Assembly: GCF_030159055.1 (NCBI RefSeq) | Contig: NZ_BQXQ01000001.1 | Location: forward strand, 156,143 to 220,142 | Length of the DNA stretch: 64,000 bases | Source of the DNA: Acidovorax sp. SUPP3334 | GTDB lineage: Bacteria; Pseudomonadota; Gammaproteobacteria; Burkholderiales; Burkholderiaceae_C | Direction of reading: 5' to 3' | Part shown: in pieces, positions 43,771 to 52,297 of the stretch | Position numbering within the stretch: position 1 is the first letter of the stretch | How the letters are laid out: every line of letters starts with the position of its first letter | Notes under the pieces: model-generated | Told to the model about the DNA's origin: nothing | Databases searched by the model: none | What the model saw: only the letters and a program-made list of their open reading frames with translations | Program-made: the position numbers and the translations under genes

Positions 43771-44709
43771 CTACACCCGCTGCCCATCGGCGCGCAGCGG
43801 GACGGCCGCCGCACGGGCCGGGCGGGGCGCGATGGGCGGCACGGCGGCCACCAGCGCGCGGGTGTAGGGGTGTTCGGCCTCGCTGAACAGTGCCTCGGGC
43901 GTGCCACGCTCCACGATGCGGCCCTGGTAGAGCACCACGACTTCGTCGCACAGGTGGTTCACCACGGCCAGGTCGTGGCTGATGAGCAGGTAGGTGATGC
44001 CGAAGGTTTCCTGCAGGTCCTGCAGCAGGTTCAGCACCTGCGCCTGCACCGACACATCGAGCGCGCTCACCGGCTCGTCGGCCACCACCAGGCGGGGCCG
44101 CGTGACGATGGCGCGGGCGATCGCGATGCGCTGGCGCTGCCCGCCCGAGAATTCGTGCGGGTACTTGTCCAGATCGCTCGTGCGCAGGCCCACCTGGGCG
44201 AGCGCCTCGCCGGCCCGCTCGCGCTGTTCGGCGCGCGACACCTTCGCCGCATCCGGCGTGGCATGCAGCGCCTGCAGTGGCTCGGCCACGATGCGTGCGA
44301 CCGTCTGGCGAGGGTCGAGCGAGCCGTAGGGGTCCTGGAAAACCATCTGGAAATCGCGGCGCGCTGCCCGCAACTCGGCTGCGGGCAGCGTGTGCAGATC
44401 GCGCCCCAGCAGGTGCACGCTGCCGGAGGTGGGCGCATCCAGCGCCATTACCAGGCGCGCCAGCGTCGATTTGCCCGAGCCGGATTCGCCCACCACGCCC
44501 AGGCTGCGGCCGGGCGCGATGGACAAGCTCACCCCGTCGAGTGCCCGCACCGTGGGCGGAGGCGACCACAGGCGCTCGCGCGGCAGGGCATATTCGCGCA
44601 CCAGGCCGGTGGCCTGCAGCAGAGGAGGCTCCTCGGTGTCAAATTGGTCCGATGCCCTAGTACTTATTGCCTTTGATGCTATGGTTTTGATAGTATTTCC
44701 CAGGATCAT
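43771..44709 (-). CDS. ABC transporter ATP-binding protein, DppF/OppF type
   Basis: A 312-residue ATPase. The Walker A motif is GESGSGKSTLARLVM (about residues 73-87), the Q-loop MVFQDPYGSLDPRQTV, the signature FSGGQRQRIAIARAI, the Walker B VVADEPVSALD and the H-loop LISHDLAVVNHL, all standard for the oligopeptide/dipeptide subfamily. The start at 44709 overlaps the preceding ATPase stop by 4 bases. The first 25 residues or so (NTIKTIASKAISTRASDQFD) are not homologous to the family: their DNA (44651-44697) is a copy of the dispersed stem-loop repeat, apparently inserted in frame in the 5' end of the gene. The C-terminal oligopeptide domain is short. Confidence 0.88.
   Translation of the reverse strand: MILGNTIKTIASKAISTRASDQFDTEEPPLLQATGLVREYALPRERLWSPPPTVRALDGVSLSIAPGRSLGVVGESGSGKSTLARLVMALDAPTSGSVHLLGRDLHTLPAAELRAARRDFQMVFQDPYGSLDPRQTVARIVAEPLQALHATPDAAKVSRAEQRERAGEALAQVGLRTSDLDKYPHEFSGGQRQRIAIARAIVTRPRLVVADEPVSALDVSVQAQVLNLLQDLQETFGITYLLISHDLAVVNHLCDEVVVLYQGRIVERGTPEALFSEAEHPYTRALVAAVPPIAPRPARAAAVPLRADGQRV
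44651..44697. repeat. Dispersed stem-loop repeat, copy F, inside the coding N-terminus
   Basis: ATGCCCTAGTACTTATTGCC precedes the stem GCTAT (44679-44683), loop GGTTTTG and ATAGT (44690-44694). The tail motif matches copy E (ATGCCCTAGTGTTAATTGC) in the same window orientation, but on the other side of the stem. It lies within the first 20 codons of the ATPase gene. Confidence 0.7.
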
Positions 44710-45743
44710 GCCCGGCTCTCCTGCGCTGCGGCGGCCACCGCGCCCAGCCGAATGCAGCGGGCCGAATGGTCGTCGCCCAGCGGCACGGCGGGCGGCAGGG
44801 CCGGGTAGCACGCCGGCACCGTGAAGCCGCAGCGGCCCGCGAAGGGGCAGCCCGGCGGCAGGTCCACCAGCTCCGGCACGGTGCCGGCAATGGTCGGCAG
44901 GCGCACGCGCGTGCCAGCGGCGCCTCTCCCCGATGCCCCATTCAGCCGCGGCCGGGCCGCGAACAGCCCCCGCGTGTACGGGTGGGCCATGGCCGAGAAC
45001 ACCGCCGCCGTCGGGCCGCGCTCGACCACCGTGCCGCCGTACATCACCAGCATGCGGTCCACGTTCTGCGCGATCACGCCCAGGTCGTGCGAGATCAGGA
45101 TCAACGCCATGCCGCGCTCGGCCACCAGTTCGCCGATCAGCCCCAGGATCTGCTGCTGCACCGTCACGTCCAGCGCGGTGGTGGGCTCGTCGGCGATCAG
45201 CAGGTCCGGCCCGCAGGCCAGCGCCATCGCGATGGTGATGCGCTGGCGCTGCCCGCCCGAGAACTGGTGCGGAAATGCATCGAATCGCTGCGCCGCACGG
45301 GGAATGCCCACGCGCTCCAGCAGCGCCACGGCCTGCGTGCGTGCGGCGGCGGCGGACAGCCCCAGGTGCCGCCGCAGCGGCTCGGCCACCTGCCGGCCGA
45401 TGGTGTGCACGGGGTTGAGCGCCGTCATCGGCTCCTGGAACACCATGCCGATCCGGCGCCCGCGAATGCGGCACAGCGCTGCTTCGCTCTGGCCGAGCAT
45501 CTCGGCACCGTCGAAGCGAATGCTGCCGCGGGTCGTGGCGCGGTCCGGCAGCAGGCCCATCAGCGCCATCGCGGTGAGCGATTTGCCGCAGCCCGATTCG
45601 CCGATCAGGCCCAGTGTTTCGCCGCGTTCGAGCGTGAAGCCGACGCCGCGCACCGCATCGGCCGGGCCGCGGTGCGTGTGCAGCCGCACGTGCAGGTCGG
45701 AGACTTCGAGCAGGGGCATGGCGGGCGTCACGGTGCGGTCCAT
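44706..45743 (-). CDS. ABC transporter ATP-binding protein, DppD/OppD type
   Basis: A 345-residue ATPase with Walker A GESGCGKSLTAMALMGL, Q-loop MVFQEPMTALNPVHTIG, signature FSGGQRQRITIAMAL, Walker B LIADEPTTALD and H-loop LISHDLGVIAQN. The C-terminal oligopeptide/dipeptide domain with its Cys-containing motif (GCPFAGRCGFTVPACY) is present, as usual for the D-type partner. The start at 45743 lies 5 bases after the permease stop; an ATG at 45719 directly before PLLEVSDL is also possible. The stop overlaps the next ATPase start. It would pair with the second ATPase to drive uptake. Confidence 0.9.
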   Translation of the reverse strand: MDRTVTPAMPLLEVSDLHVRLHTHRGPADAVRGVGFTLERGETLGLIGESGCGKSLTAMALMGLLPDRATTRGSIRFDGAEMLGQSEAALCRIRGRRIGMVFQEPMTALNPVHTIGRQVAEPLRRHLGLSAAAARTQAVALLERVGIPRAAQRFDAFPHQFSGGQRQRITIAMALACGPDLLIADEPTTALDVTVQQQILGLIGELVAERGMALILISHDLGVIAQNVDRMLVMYGGTVVERGPTAAVFSAMAHPYTRGLFAARPRLNGASGRGAAGTRVRLPTIAGTVPELVDLPPGCPFAGRCGFTVPACYPALPPAVPLGDDHSARCIRLGAVAAAAQESRA

Positions 45744-45748
45744 GTCGG

Positions 45749-46651
45749 TCAGCGCTGGCGCGCCAGGCGCGGGTCGAGCAGATCGCGCAGGCCGTCGCCC
45801 AGCAGGTTCAGCCCCAGCACCGCCAGCGCGATCGCCACGCCCGGCCACACGGCCAGCAGCGGCGCCTGGAACATCAACGTCTGCGCCTCGCTCAGCATGC
45901 GGCCCCAGGAAGGCTGCGGCGGCTGCGTGCCCAGGCCCAGATACGACAGCGCGGCCTCGGCCAGGATCGCCAGCGCGAACTGGATCGTGGCCTGAACGAT
46001 CAGCACCGCGGCAATGTTGGGCAGCACATGCTCGATCGTGATGCGCCAGGGGCCCTTGCCGCAGGCGCGCGCCGCCAAAATGAACTCGCGCGACCACACC
46101 GCGTTGGCCGATGCCCGCGTGACCCGCGCGAACGTGGGAATGTTGAAGATGCCGATGGCGATGATCGAATTGACCACCCCCGCCCCGAACACGGCCGTGA
46201 GCATGATGGCCGAGAGAATGGCCGGGAATGCGAAGGTGAAGTCGGCCATCCGCATGATGAGTTCTTCCACCCAGCCCCGCCGCGCCGCCGCCAGCAGCCC
46301 CAGGGCCGTGCCGATGGTGAGGCCGATGCCCACCGCGATCACTCCCACCAGGATGGAATTGCGGGCACCCACCAGCAGCAGCGAAGCCACGTCGCGCCCG
46401 AACGCGTCGGTGCCCAGCCAGTGCGCGGCCGACGGGGGCAGCAGCTTGGCCTCCATGTCCATGTCGTAGGGCGAGCCGGGCGTCCATGCGAACGACACCA
46501 GGGCGGCCAGCACCAGCAGCAGCGACAGCACCGCGCCGATGGCGAAGCTGCGGTGGCGCAGCGCCCGCGCCCATCCCGAAGGCGCCGTGCCGGGCGCGGT
46601 GGCGGGGGCGGCAGCAATGGCAGGAGAGGACGGTGTGGCGGGTGTGGGCAT
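45749..46651 (-). CDS. ABC transporter permease, DppC/OppC type
   Basis: A 300-residue inner-membrane permease. The N-terminus is Pro/Ala-rich, followed by a first helix, the AHWLGTDAFGRDVASLLLVG motif typical of DppC-type permeases, and then a core of five helices. The EAA loop that contacts the ATPases reads RAC GKGPWRITIEHVLPN in the second half of the chain. The start ATG at 46651 shares one base with the stop of the preceding permease gene, so the two subunits are coupled. It would form the heterodimeric channel with that permease. Confidence 0.92.
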   Translation of the reverse strand: MPTPATPSSPAIAAAPATAPGTAPSGWARALRHRSFAIGAVLSLLLVLAALVSFAWTPGSPYDMDMEAKLLPPSAAHWLGTDAFGRDVASLLLVGARNSILVGVIAVGIGLTIGTALGLLAAARRGWVEELIMRMADFTFAFPAILSAIMLTAVFGAGVVNSIIAIGIFNIPTFARVTRASANAVWSREFILAARACGKGPWRITIEHVLPNIAAVLIVQATIQFALAILAEAALSYLGLGTQPPQPSWGRMLSEAQTLMFQAPLLAVWPGVAIALAVLGLNLLGDGLRDLLDPRLARQR

Positions 46652-47613
46652 TACAGGTCGCTGGCTTTCACGCGCGGATCGATGGCCGCATAAAGAATGT
46701 CCACGACGAAGTTCACGACGATCACCATGGCCGCCAGCAGCATCACGCAGTTGCGCACCACGATCAGGTCGCGGTTGGCGATCGACTGGAAGATCAAGCG
46801 TCCCAGGCCCGGCAGGTAGAAGACGTTCTCCACCACGATGGTGCCCGCCAGCAGGTTGGCGAACTGCAGGCCCATCACCGTCACCACGGGAATCATCGCG
46901 TTGCGCAGCACGTGGCCCCAGAGCGCCGCGCGCCGCGACAGGCCCTTGGCGCGCGCCGTGCGCACGAAGTCCTCGCGCAGCACCTCCAGCACCGACGAAC
47001 GCGTGATGCGCGCCAGGATCGCCGCCTGCACCACGGCCAGCGAAATTGCCGGCAGCAGCAGTGCCTTGAGCGCCTCGAGCGGGCTGCCGCCGCTCTCCTC
47101 GGTCCAGCCCGGAAATCCGCCCGCCGAGAACCACTGCAGCTTCACCGAAAACAGCAGGATCAGCAAAATGGCGAACCAGAAATTCGGAATGGCGATGCCG
47201 ATCTGCGCCAGCCCCATCACGCCCACATCGCCCCAGCGGTTGTGGCGCGATGCCGCGTACACACCCGCCAGCAGCGCCAGCACGGTGGTGATGGCCATGG
47301 CCATCAGCGCCAGCGGCACGGTGAGCGCCAGCCGCTCCAGTACCAGGTCCCGCACCGGCGTGCCGTAGGCGTAGCTGTCGCCCAATTGACCCGTCAGCAG
47401 CCCGCCCACCCAGTGGCCGTAGCGCTGCAGTGCGGGCTGGTCCAGCCCCAGCTTCGCCGCCAGGGCGGCCACGGCCTCGGGCGAGGCATCCGGCCCCATC
47501 AGCATCTGCGCCGCATTGCCGGGCAGGATCTCCAGCACCACGAACACGACCACCGACGCACCGGCCAGCGTGGCGACGAGCGTGAGCAATCGTTTGAGGA
47601 GGAAGGGTCCCAT
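46651..47613 (-). CDS. ABC transporter permease, DppB/OppB type
   Basis: A 320-residue permease and the first gene of the transporter operon. The DppB signatures are visible: LLKRLLTLVATLAGASVVVF as the first helix, LEILPGNAAQML, LGLDQPALQRYGHWVGGLL, and the EAA-type loop ARAKGLSRRAALWGHVLRNA followed by PVVTVMGLQFANLLAGT. The frame is open far upstream, but the ATG at 47613, preceded by GAGGAGGAAGG, begins exactly at the first helix. The likely promoter is in the 287-base gap shared with the divergent ferredoxin gene. Confidence 0.93.
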   Translation of the reverse strand: MGPFLLKRLLTLVATLAGASVVVFVVLEILPGNAAQMLMGPDASPEAVAALAAKLGLDQPALQRYGHWVGGLLTGQLGDSYAYGTPVRDLVLERLALTVPLALMAMAITTVLALLAGVYAASRHNRWGDVGVMGLAQIGIAIPNFWFAILLILLFSVKLQWFSAGGFPGWTEESGGSPLEALKALLLPAISLAVVQAAILARITRSSVLEVLREDFVRTARAKGLSRRAALWGHVLRNAMIPVVTVMGLQFANLLAGTIVVENVFYLPGLGRLIFQSIANRDLIVVRNCVMLLAAMVIVVNFVVDILYAAIDPRVKASDL

Positions 47614-47846
47614 GGGGTGGTTCTGAAGGGCGCCAGGGGCGTCCGGGCTGCCGGAAGGGGCAGGGCGGCGTGAATGGCAGCATAGCGGCAAATGGCCGGC
47701 CAAGGCCAGCGCCCGGGCGCCGTGCCTGTCGCGTGTGTTCGGTGGGCCGATGGCTTGGCGCCGCCGTGCGGGAGGGGCGTCTAAGTGATCGGCGCGCAGC
47801 ACATCGCCGCCCCGCCTGCGCCAGGGGCATGCCGCCGCAGGGATAA

Positions 47847-48167
<321 letters not shown>

Positions 48168-48188
48168 TCCAGGCGCTGGATGCCACCA

Positions 48189-48236
48189 GCGCTTATTCAG
48201 TAAGCATTGTTAGCTATAAAAATAATAGCTAAATGC
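48189..48236. repeat. Dispersed stem-loop repeat, copy G (double hairpin)
   Basis: There are two hairpins: GCTTA/TAAGC (48191-48205) and AGCTAT/ATAGCT (48212-48230) with an AT-rich loop. Read on the minus strand it is AGCTAT...ATAGCTAACAATGCTTACTG and AATAAGCGCTGG. It touches the 3' end of pth; its ATAGC edge supplies the pth stop codon. Confidence 0.75.
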
Positions 48237-48837
48237 CTTCGGGTCGGGGTGGCTTGGGCCGTGGAGGCTTGGTCGTGTGCACCAGCAGCGTGGCCTTTTC
48301 CATATCGCCTGCCAGCATGGCCGGATGGGCTTTCAGGGAATGGGCGATGCTGTCTTCGATCAGCGTGCGATGGTCGGGGGAGGGCTTTTTGAGCACCCAG
48401 TTCGCCACTTCCGCCTTGATGCCCGGGTGGCCGATGCCGATGCGAAGGCGCCAGTAGTCCGCAGACCCCAATTGCGCATGGATGTCGCGCAACCCGTTGT
48501 GGCCGGCATGGCTGCCGCCGCGCTTGAGTTTCACCTGGCCTGGAGCGATGTCCAGTTCGTCATGCGCCACCAGGATCTCATCCGGCTGGATCTTGAAAAA
48601 CCGCGCCAGCGTTGCCACCGATTTGCCCGAGAGGTTCATGAACGTCTGGGGCTCCAGCAACCACACGCTTTGCCCGTGAACGCTCGTGCGGGCCACCAGA
48701 CCGTAATAGCTGCGGTCGGGCACCAGCGTGGTCTTGAGCTCACGGGCGAGCGCATCGATCCACCAGAATCCGGCGTTGTGGCGAGTGGCGTCGTAATCGG
48801 GCCCTGGATTGCCCAGGCCCACAAACAGTTTGATCAT
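48229..48837 (-). CDS. pth: Peptidyl-tRNA hydrolase
   Basis: Recycles tRNA by cleaving peptidyl-tRNA released from stalled ribosomes. The 202-residue protein has the catalytic-site motifs [20 protein letters not shown] (the His is the catalytic base), [12 protein letters not shown] and [20 protein letters not shown] followed by [10 protein letters not shown], all standard. The ATG at 48837 is fixed by the [11 protein letters not shown] start. The C-terminal tail is Pro/Arg-rich ([12 protein letters not shown]) and its last two codons and TAG stop fall in dispersed repeat copy G, so the natural end was probably altered. It is downstream of rplY, separated by a terminator. Confidence 0.95.
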   Translation of the reverse strand: MIKLFVGLGNPGPDYDATRHNAGFWWIDALARELKTTLVPDRSYYGLVARTSVHGQSVWLLEPQTFMNLSGKSVATLARFFKIQPDEILVAHDELDIAPGQVKLKRGGSHAGHNGLRDIHAQLGSADYWRLRIGIGHPGIKAEVANWVLKKPSPDHRTLIEDSIAHSLKAHPAMLAGDMEKATLLVHTTKPPRPKPPRPEGI

Positions 48838-48862
48838 GGTGTCCGCGATTATCCGTGTGCGC

Positions 48863-48893
48863 CAAAGAAAAACGGCCCGCATGAGGGGCCGTT
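48863..48893 (-). terminator. Rho-independent terminator of rplY
   Basis: AACGGCCC (48871-48878) and GGGCCGTT (48886-48893) form a perfect 8-bp stem with a 7-base loop. On the minus strand the stem is followed by TTTCTTTG. It lies between the rplY stop and the pth start. Confidence 0.85.
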
Positions 48894-48983
48894 GGGAGCA
48901 GGCCGCCGAAGCGGCCCGCAAGGAGCGGCAACGCTGCCTGCCCCTTGCTTGTCGGAATACGACAGTGCTGTTTGCTTGCTTGC

Positions 48984-49622
48984 TTACTTCTTCTTGCCCT
49001 TGCCGGCCTTGGCATCGGCGGCGGGCGCTGCTGCGTCGGCAGCAGGCGCTTCCACTTCGACCACAGGGTTCGTCACCGACACCAGAACGGGGTTGTTCTG
49101 GCCGCCACGGATCACAGCGCTCACGCCGCGGGGCAGCTTGATGTCCTTCAGGTTCAGCGAAGAACCCTTCTTCAGCTTGGACAGGTCCACAGCGATGAAT
49201 TCAGGCAGGTCGGAAGGCATGCACGACACATCGAGTTCGTTCACGACGGGGTTCACCAGGCACTTGTCCACCTTCACGGCGTCGGATTCTTCAGCGCCGC
49301 TGTAGTGCAGTGGCACCTTCATGTGCAGCTTGGTCTTGGCATCCACGCGCTGGAAATCGATGTGCAGCACGAGTTGCTTGTAGGGGTGGTATTGCACGTC
49401 ACGCAGCAGCACTTTGCTGGTGGTGCCAGCGACTTCCATGTCCAGCACGCTGGAGTGGAAGGCTTCCTTCTTGAGGGCGTGCCACAGAGCGTTGTGGTCG
49501 ATCTCGATCAGTTGTGGCTCGGCTGCACCGCCGTAGACGATGCCGGGCGTCTTGCCCGTGTTGCGCAGACGGCGGCTCGCACCCGTACCTTGCTTGGCGC
49601 GCTCAAAAGCGACGAAGTTCAT
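48984..49622 (-). CDS. rplY: 50S ribosomal protein L25/general stress protein Ctc
   Basis: Binds 5S rRNA in the large ribosomal subunit. The 212-residue protein is the long two-domain (Ctc/TL5) form: an N-terminal L25 domain ([27 protein letters not shown]) and a C-terminal beta domain (VHIDFQ-type motif, then [19 protein letters not shown]). It ends in an Ala-rich stretch and the basic tail [18 protein letters not shown] just before the ATG at 49622 is a good ribosome binding site. It lies downstream of prs, from which a terminator-like hairpin separates it. Confidence 0.95.
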   Translation of the reverse strand: MNFVAFERAKQGTGASRRLRNTGKTPGIVYGGAAEPQLIEIDHNALWHALKKEAFHSSVLDMEVAGTTSKVLLRDVQYHPYKQLVLHIDFQRVDAKTKLHMKVPLHYSGAEESDAVKVDKCLVNPVVNELDVSCMPSDLPEFIAVDLSKLKKGSSLNLKDIKLPRGVSAVIRGGQNNPVLVSVTNPVVEVEAPAADAAAPAADAKAGKGKKK

Positions 49623-49710
49623 AGTTAGCTCCTGTAAGGGCCGGCCGCGACCAGCTCAGACCCTGTTGAAAAAGACACGTGCCACCTGGCAGCGGGTCTG
49701 CTTGTGTTCC

Positions 49711-49739
49711 CGAACGAACAAACCTCCCGAAGGAGGCTT
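49711..49739 (-). terminator. Rho-independent terminator of prs
   Basis: On the minus strand AAGCCTCC, loop TTCG and GGAGGTTT (49720-49739 on the plus strand) make an 8-bp stem with one G-U pair and a UUCG tetraloop, followed by GTTCGTTCG. It lies 32 bases after the prs stop codon. Confidence 0.75.
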
Positions 49740-49770
49740 GGCATCCAATCCGCGCGAGGGCGGAATAAGA

Positions 49771-50745
49771 TCAGAAAAGATTGTCCTGGTCCGAGAACAG
49801 ACTCATCACCGACTCACCCTTGGCAATGCGCTGGATCGTTTCTGCGATCAGCGGTGCCACGGAGAGTTGGCGAATCTTGGCGCATCCCTTGGCGGCTTCG
49901 CTCAAGGGGATGGTGTTGGTCACGACCACTTCGTCGAGCGCGGAGCCTTTGGCGATGCGTTCGATGGCCGGGCCCGAAAAAATAGGGTGCGTGCAATAGG
50001 CATACACCTTTTTGGCGCCACGCTCCTTGAGCACTTCGGCGGCCTTCACGAGCGTGCCGGCGGTGTCGATCATGTCGTCCATGATCACGCAGTTACGGCC
50101 GTCGATTTCACCGATCACATGCATCACTTCCGACACGTTGGCCTTGGGCCGGCGCTTGTCGATGATGGCCAGATCGCAGTTGAGTTGCTTGGCCAGCGCG
50201 CGGGCACGAACCACGCCGCCCACGTCAGGCGACACGACGATCAGGTCGTCGTACTGCTTTTGGCGCAGATCACCCAGCAGGACGGGCGATGCGTAGATGT
50301 TGTCCACCGGAATGTCGAAGAAGCCCTGGATCTGGTCTGCATGCAGATCCATCGTCAGCACGCGGGCGACGCCCACGGCCTGCAGCATGTTGGCCACTAC
50401 CTTGGCGGAGATGGGCACCCGGCTGGAGCGGGGACGGCGGTCTTGTCGGGCATACCCGAAGTAGGGAATCACCGCGCTGATGCGCTCAGCCGAAGCGCGC
50501 TTGAGCGCATCGACCATGATCAGCAATTCCATGAGGTTTTCGTTGGTCGGCGCGCAGGTCGATTGCACAACGAATACATCGCGGGCACGAACGTTTTGCT
50601 TGATTTCGACGGTGACTTCGCCGTCAGAGAAACGGCCTACGTCCACTGCACCGAGCGTAGTACCGAGGTGCCGGGCAATATCAGCCGCCATCCCAGGATT
50701 GGCGTTGCCGGTGAAAACCATGAAGTCGGGGTGATTGGCTTGCAT
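49771..50745 (-). CDS. prs: Ribose-phosphate pyrophosphokinase
   Basis: Makes PRPP from ribose 5-phosphate and ATP, the precursor of nucleotides, His, Trp and NAD. The 324-residue protein has all family motifs: [18 protein letters not shown], the flexible loop and ATP site ([20 protein letters not shown]), the metal site [14 protein letters not shown] and the PRPP-binding loop [17 protein letters not shown]. Length is standard for bacterial Prs. The gene lies immediately behind tRNA-Gln and ispE, as in many Burkholderiales. Confidence 0.97.
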   Translation of the reverse strand: MQANHPDFMVFTGNANPGMAADIARHLGTTLGAVDVGRFSDGEVTVEIKQNVRARDVFVVQSTCAPTNENLMELLIMVDALKRASAERISAVIPYFGYARQDRRPRSSRVPISAKVVANMLQAVGVARVLTMDLHADQIQGFFDIPVDNIYASPVLLGDLRQKQYDDLIVVSPDVGGVVRARALAKQLNCDLAIIDKRRPKANVSEVMHVIGEIDGRNCVIMDDMIDTAGTLVKAAEVLKERGAKKVYAYCTHPIFSGPAIERIAKGSALDEVVVTNTIPLSEAAKGCAKIRQLSVAPLIAETIQRIAKGESVMSLFSDQDNLF

Positions 50746-50789
50746 GAGCGACCCAGCAGTCTAAAAAAATGCCCGTGTGCGAAAGGATT

Positions 50790-50866
50790 TGGCAGGGGAA
50801 GAAGGATTCGAACCTTCGCATGCCGGAATCAAAATCCGGTGCCTTAACCAGCTTGGCGACTCCCCT
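50790..50866 (-). tRNA. tRNA-Gln (anticodon TTG)
   Basis: Read on the minus strand it starts AGGGGAGTCGCCAAGC, has the anticodon arm CCGGATTTTGATTCCGG with anticodon TTG, the T-arm GAAGGTTCGAATCCTTC, and ends TTCCCCTGCCA with encoded CCA. All four stems pair. It sits between ispE and prs. Confidence 0.95.
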
Positions 50867-50890
50867 ACACAGGTCAATTGCCGAAAGCAA

Positions 50891-51754
50891 TCAACCGAAA
50901 TCTTCGTCTGAAGCCCATCCTGCCAGAGGATGAATCATCAGATTTCCACATGCCCTCACTTGCCATGCGCCCGGGGCGTCTTGCAAGTTAACCGCATGTG
51001 GCATTTGCGCAAACACTGCACTTCCAGAGCCAGTCATTCGTCCTTGCAACCCTTTTGATTCAAGCCAATCGAGGGCCTGACTCACTTCGGGACACAGTGC
51101 CTGAGCAACCGGCTGCAAGTCATTACTTCCGAATCGGTAGTGTGCTGCAGCAAAGCCTAAGATTGTAGCATAGCCAGAATCGCGTTTTAAAGAAGGGTGC
51201 GAAAAAATCGATTTCGTATCCAATCCCGCTTCTGGTTTGACTACCAGGAATTGTGTTCTTGGCAGTGCATGCTCTCTCTCAAGCGGGCGTATTGTCTCAC
51301 CAATTCCTTCGACCCAAGCGTTCCTGCCGCGTAAAAAAAAGGGCACGTCGGCCCCAAGCGACAGTCCGATTTGTTCCAGCTGGGTTCGGGTCAGGTGCAG
51401 GTCCCAAAGCCTGTTGAGCGCCAGCAAGGTGGATGCGGCATCCGAAGATCCTCCACCCATGCCGGCTTGGGCTGGTATGCACTTTTCAACGCTGATATGC
51501 GCTCCCAGGTTGCATCCTGTCGCCTTCTGCAATGCCGTGGCGGCCTGAATACAAAGGTCTTGCGGCGGCAATGCTTGCGACAGGTCTTCCCGGCTGACCT
51601 GCCCATCACTGCGCCGTTCGAAATGCAGTACGTCGCACCAATCAATGAGCATGAATACCGACTGCAGCAAGTGATAGCCATCAGCCCGTCGCCCAGTGAT
51701 GTGAAGAAATAAATTGAGCTTGGCCGGCGCTGGCACGTCATGCAGCGATTGCAT
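50891..51754 (-). CDS. ispE: 4-diphosphocytidyl-2-C-methyl-D-erythritol kinase
   Basis: Phosphorylates CDP-methylerythritol in the non-mevalonate isoprenoid pathway. The 287-residue GHMP kinase has PAPAKLNLFLHITGRRADGYH at the N-terminus, the ATP-binding loop IPAQAGMGGGSSDAAS, and the C-terminal GRMTGSGSAVFAQ motif. The ATG at 51754 lies 4 bases behind the lolB stop and gives the usual N-terminus; a TTG at 51775 inside lolB is less likely. It is the last protein gene of the TPR protein-lolB-ispE operon, and tRNA-Gln follows 24 bases later. Confidence 0.95.
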   Translation of the reverse strand: MQSLHDVPAPAKLNLFLHITGRRADGYHLLQSVFMLIDWCDVLHFERRSDGQVSREDLSQALPPQDLCIQAATALQKATGCNLGAHISVEKCIPAQAGMGGGSSDAASTLLALNRLWDLHLTRTQLEQIGLSLGADVPFFLRGRNAWVEGIGETIRPLEREHALPRTQFLVVKPEAGLDTKSIFSHPSLKRDSGYATILGFAAAHYRFGSNDLQPVAQALCPEVSQALDWLESKGLQGRMTGSGSAVFAQMPHAVNLQDAPGAWQVRACGNLMIHPLAGWASDEDFG

Positions 51755-51758
51755 GCTG

Positions 51759-52289
51759 TCAGCGGTCCAGTGCAATGCGCAGCGTGGCCTGGGGCAGTGG
51801 GCTGCGGCGATAAGCGACTAGCCTGCCGCGGTCCATTCCTTCCAGATCGGCGTCCCATCCCTCGGCCACTGCAGGCTCCTGGCGAAGCCAGCCGAACAAG
51901 GCAGTCACAGGGACTGTGCTGCCTGTGAGTTGCAATACCAGTGTGTCCAATGAGTCTGACTCGCGCGTTTCGTTGCCGTTGGTCAATGTGGCCCTGCCTG
52001 GAGACCAAATCAGCTTGGCGATGACATTGCCAAAGGGGTTGAGCAGCGTCAATTCACCTTGCGCTGGCTGGCCTCTCAATTCAAAGCCTGCATTCAATGG
52101 CTGAGCAGCAGGGTCATCGACTTGGAGTGAAAGTCGGCCACTCCAAGCATTCGCTTGTGGACTTTGCTGATGGCTTACGCGAGCCTGCTGCGCGCAACCG
52201 GTCGCAAGAAGTGTCATCACTATCGCCAGCACGGCGCGCCATGTGGACCAGTGAGTCTTGACGAAAGCAGGGCGATAGCCCGTGGCCAT
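51759..52289 (-). CDS. lolB: Outer-membrane lipoprotein insertion protein LolB
   Basis: Receives lipoproteins from LolA and inserts them in the outer membrane; it is itself a lipoprotein. The 176-residue precursor has a basic start and a hydrophobic stretch ending in the lipobox LLATGC, with the Cys as the lipidation site. The mature part shows WSGRLSLQVDDPA, ELTLLNPFGNVIAKL and FGWLRQEPA, matching the LolB beta-barrel half. The ATG at 52289 is used; a TTG at 52301 overlapping the upstream TPR gene stop is possible. It is in an operon with ispE. Confidence 0.92.
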   Translation of the reverse strand: MATGYRPAFVKTHWSTWRAVLAIVMTLLATGCAQQARVSHQQSPQANAWSGRLSLQVDDPAAQPLNAGFELRGQPAQGELTLLNPFGNVIAKLIWSPGRATLTNGNETRESDSLDTLVLQLTGSTVPVTALFGWLRQEPAVAEGWDADLEGMDRGRLVAYRRSPLPQATLRIALDR

Positions 52290-52297
52290 TTGTCGTA

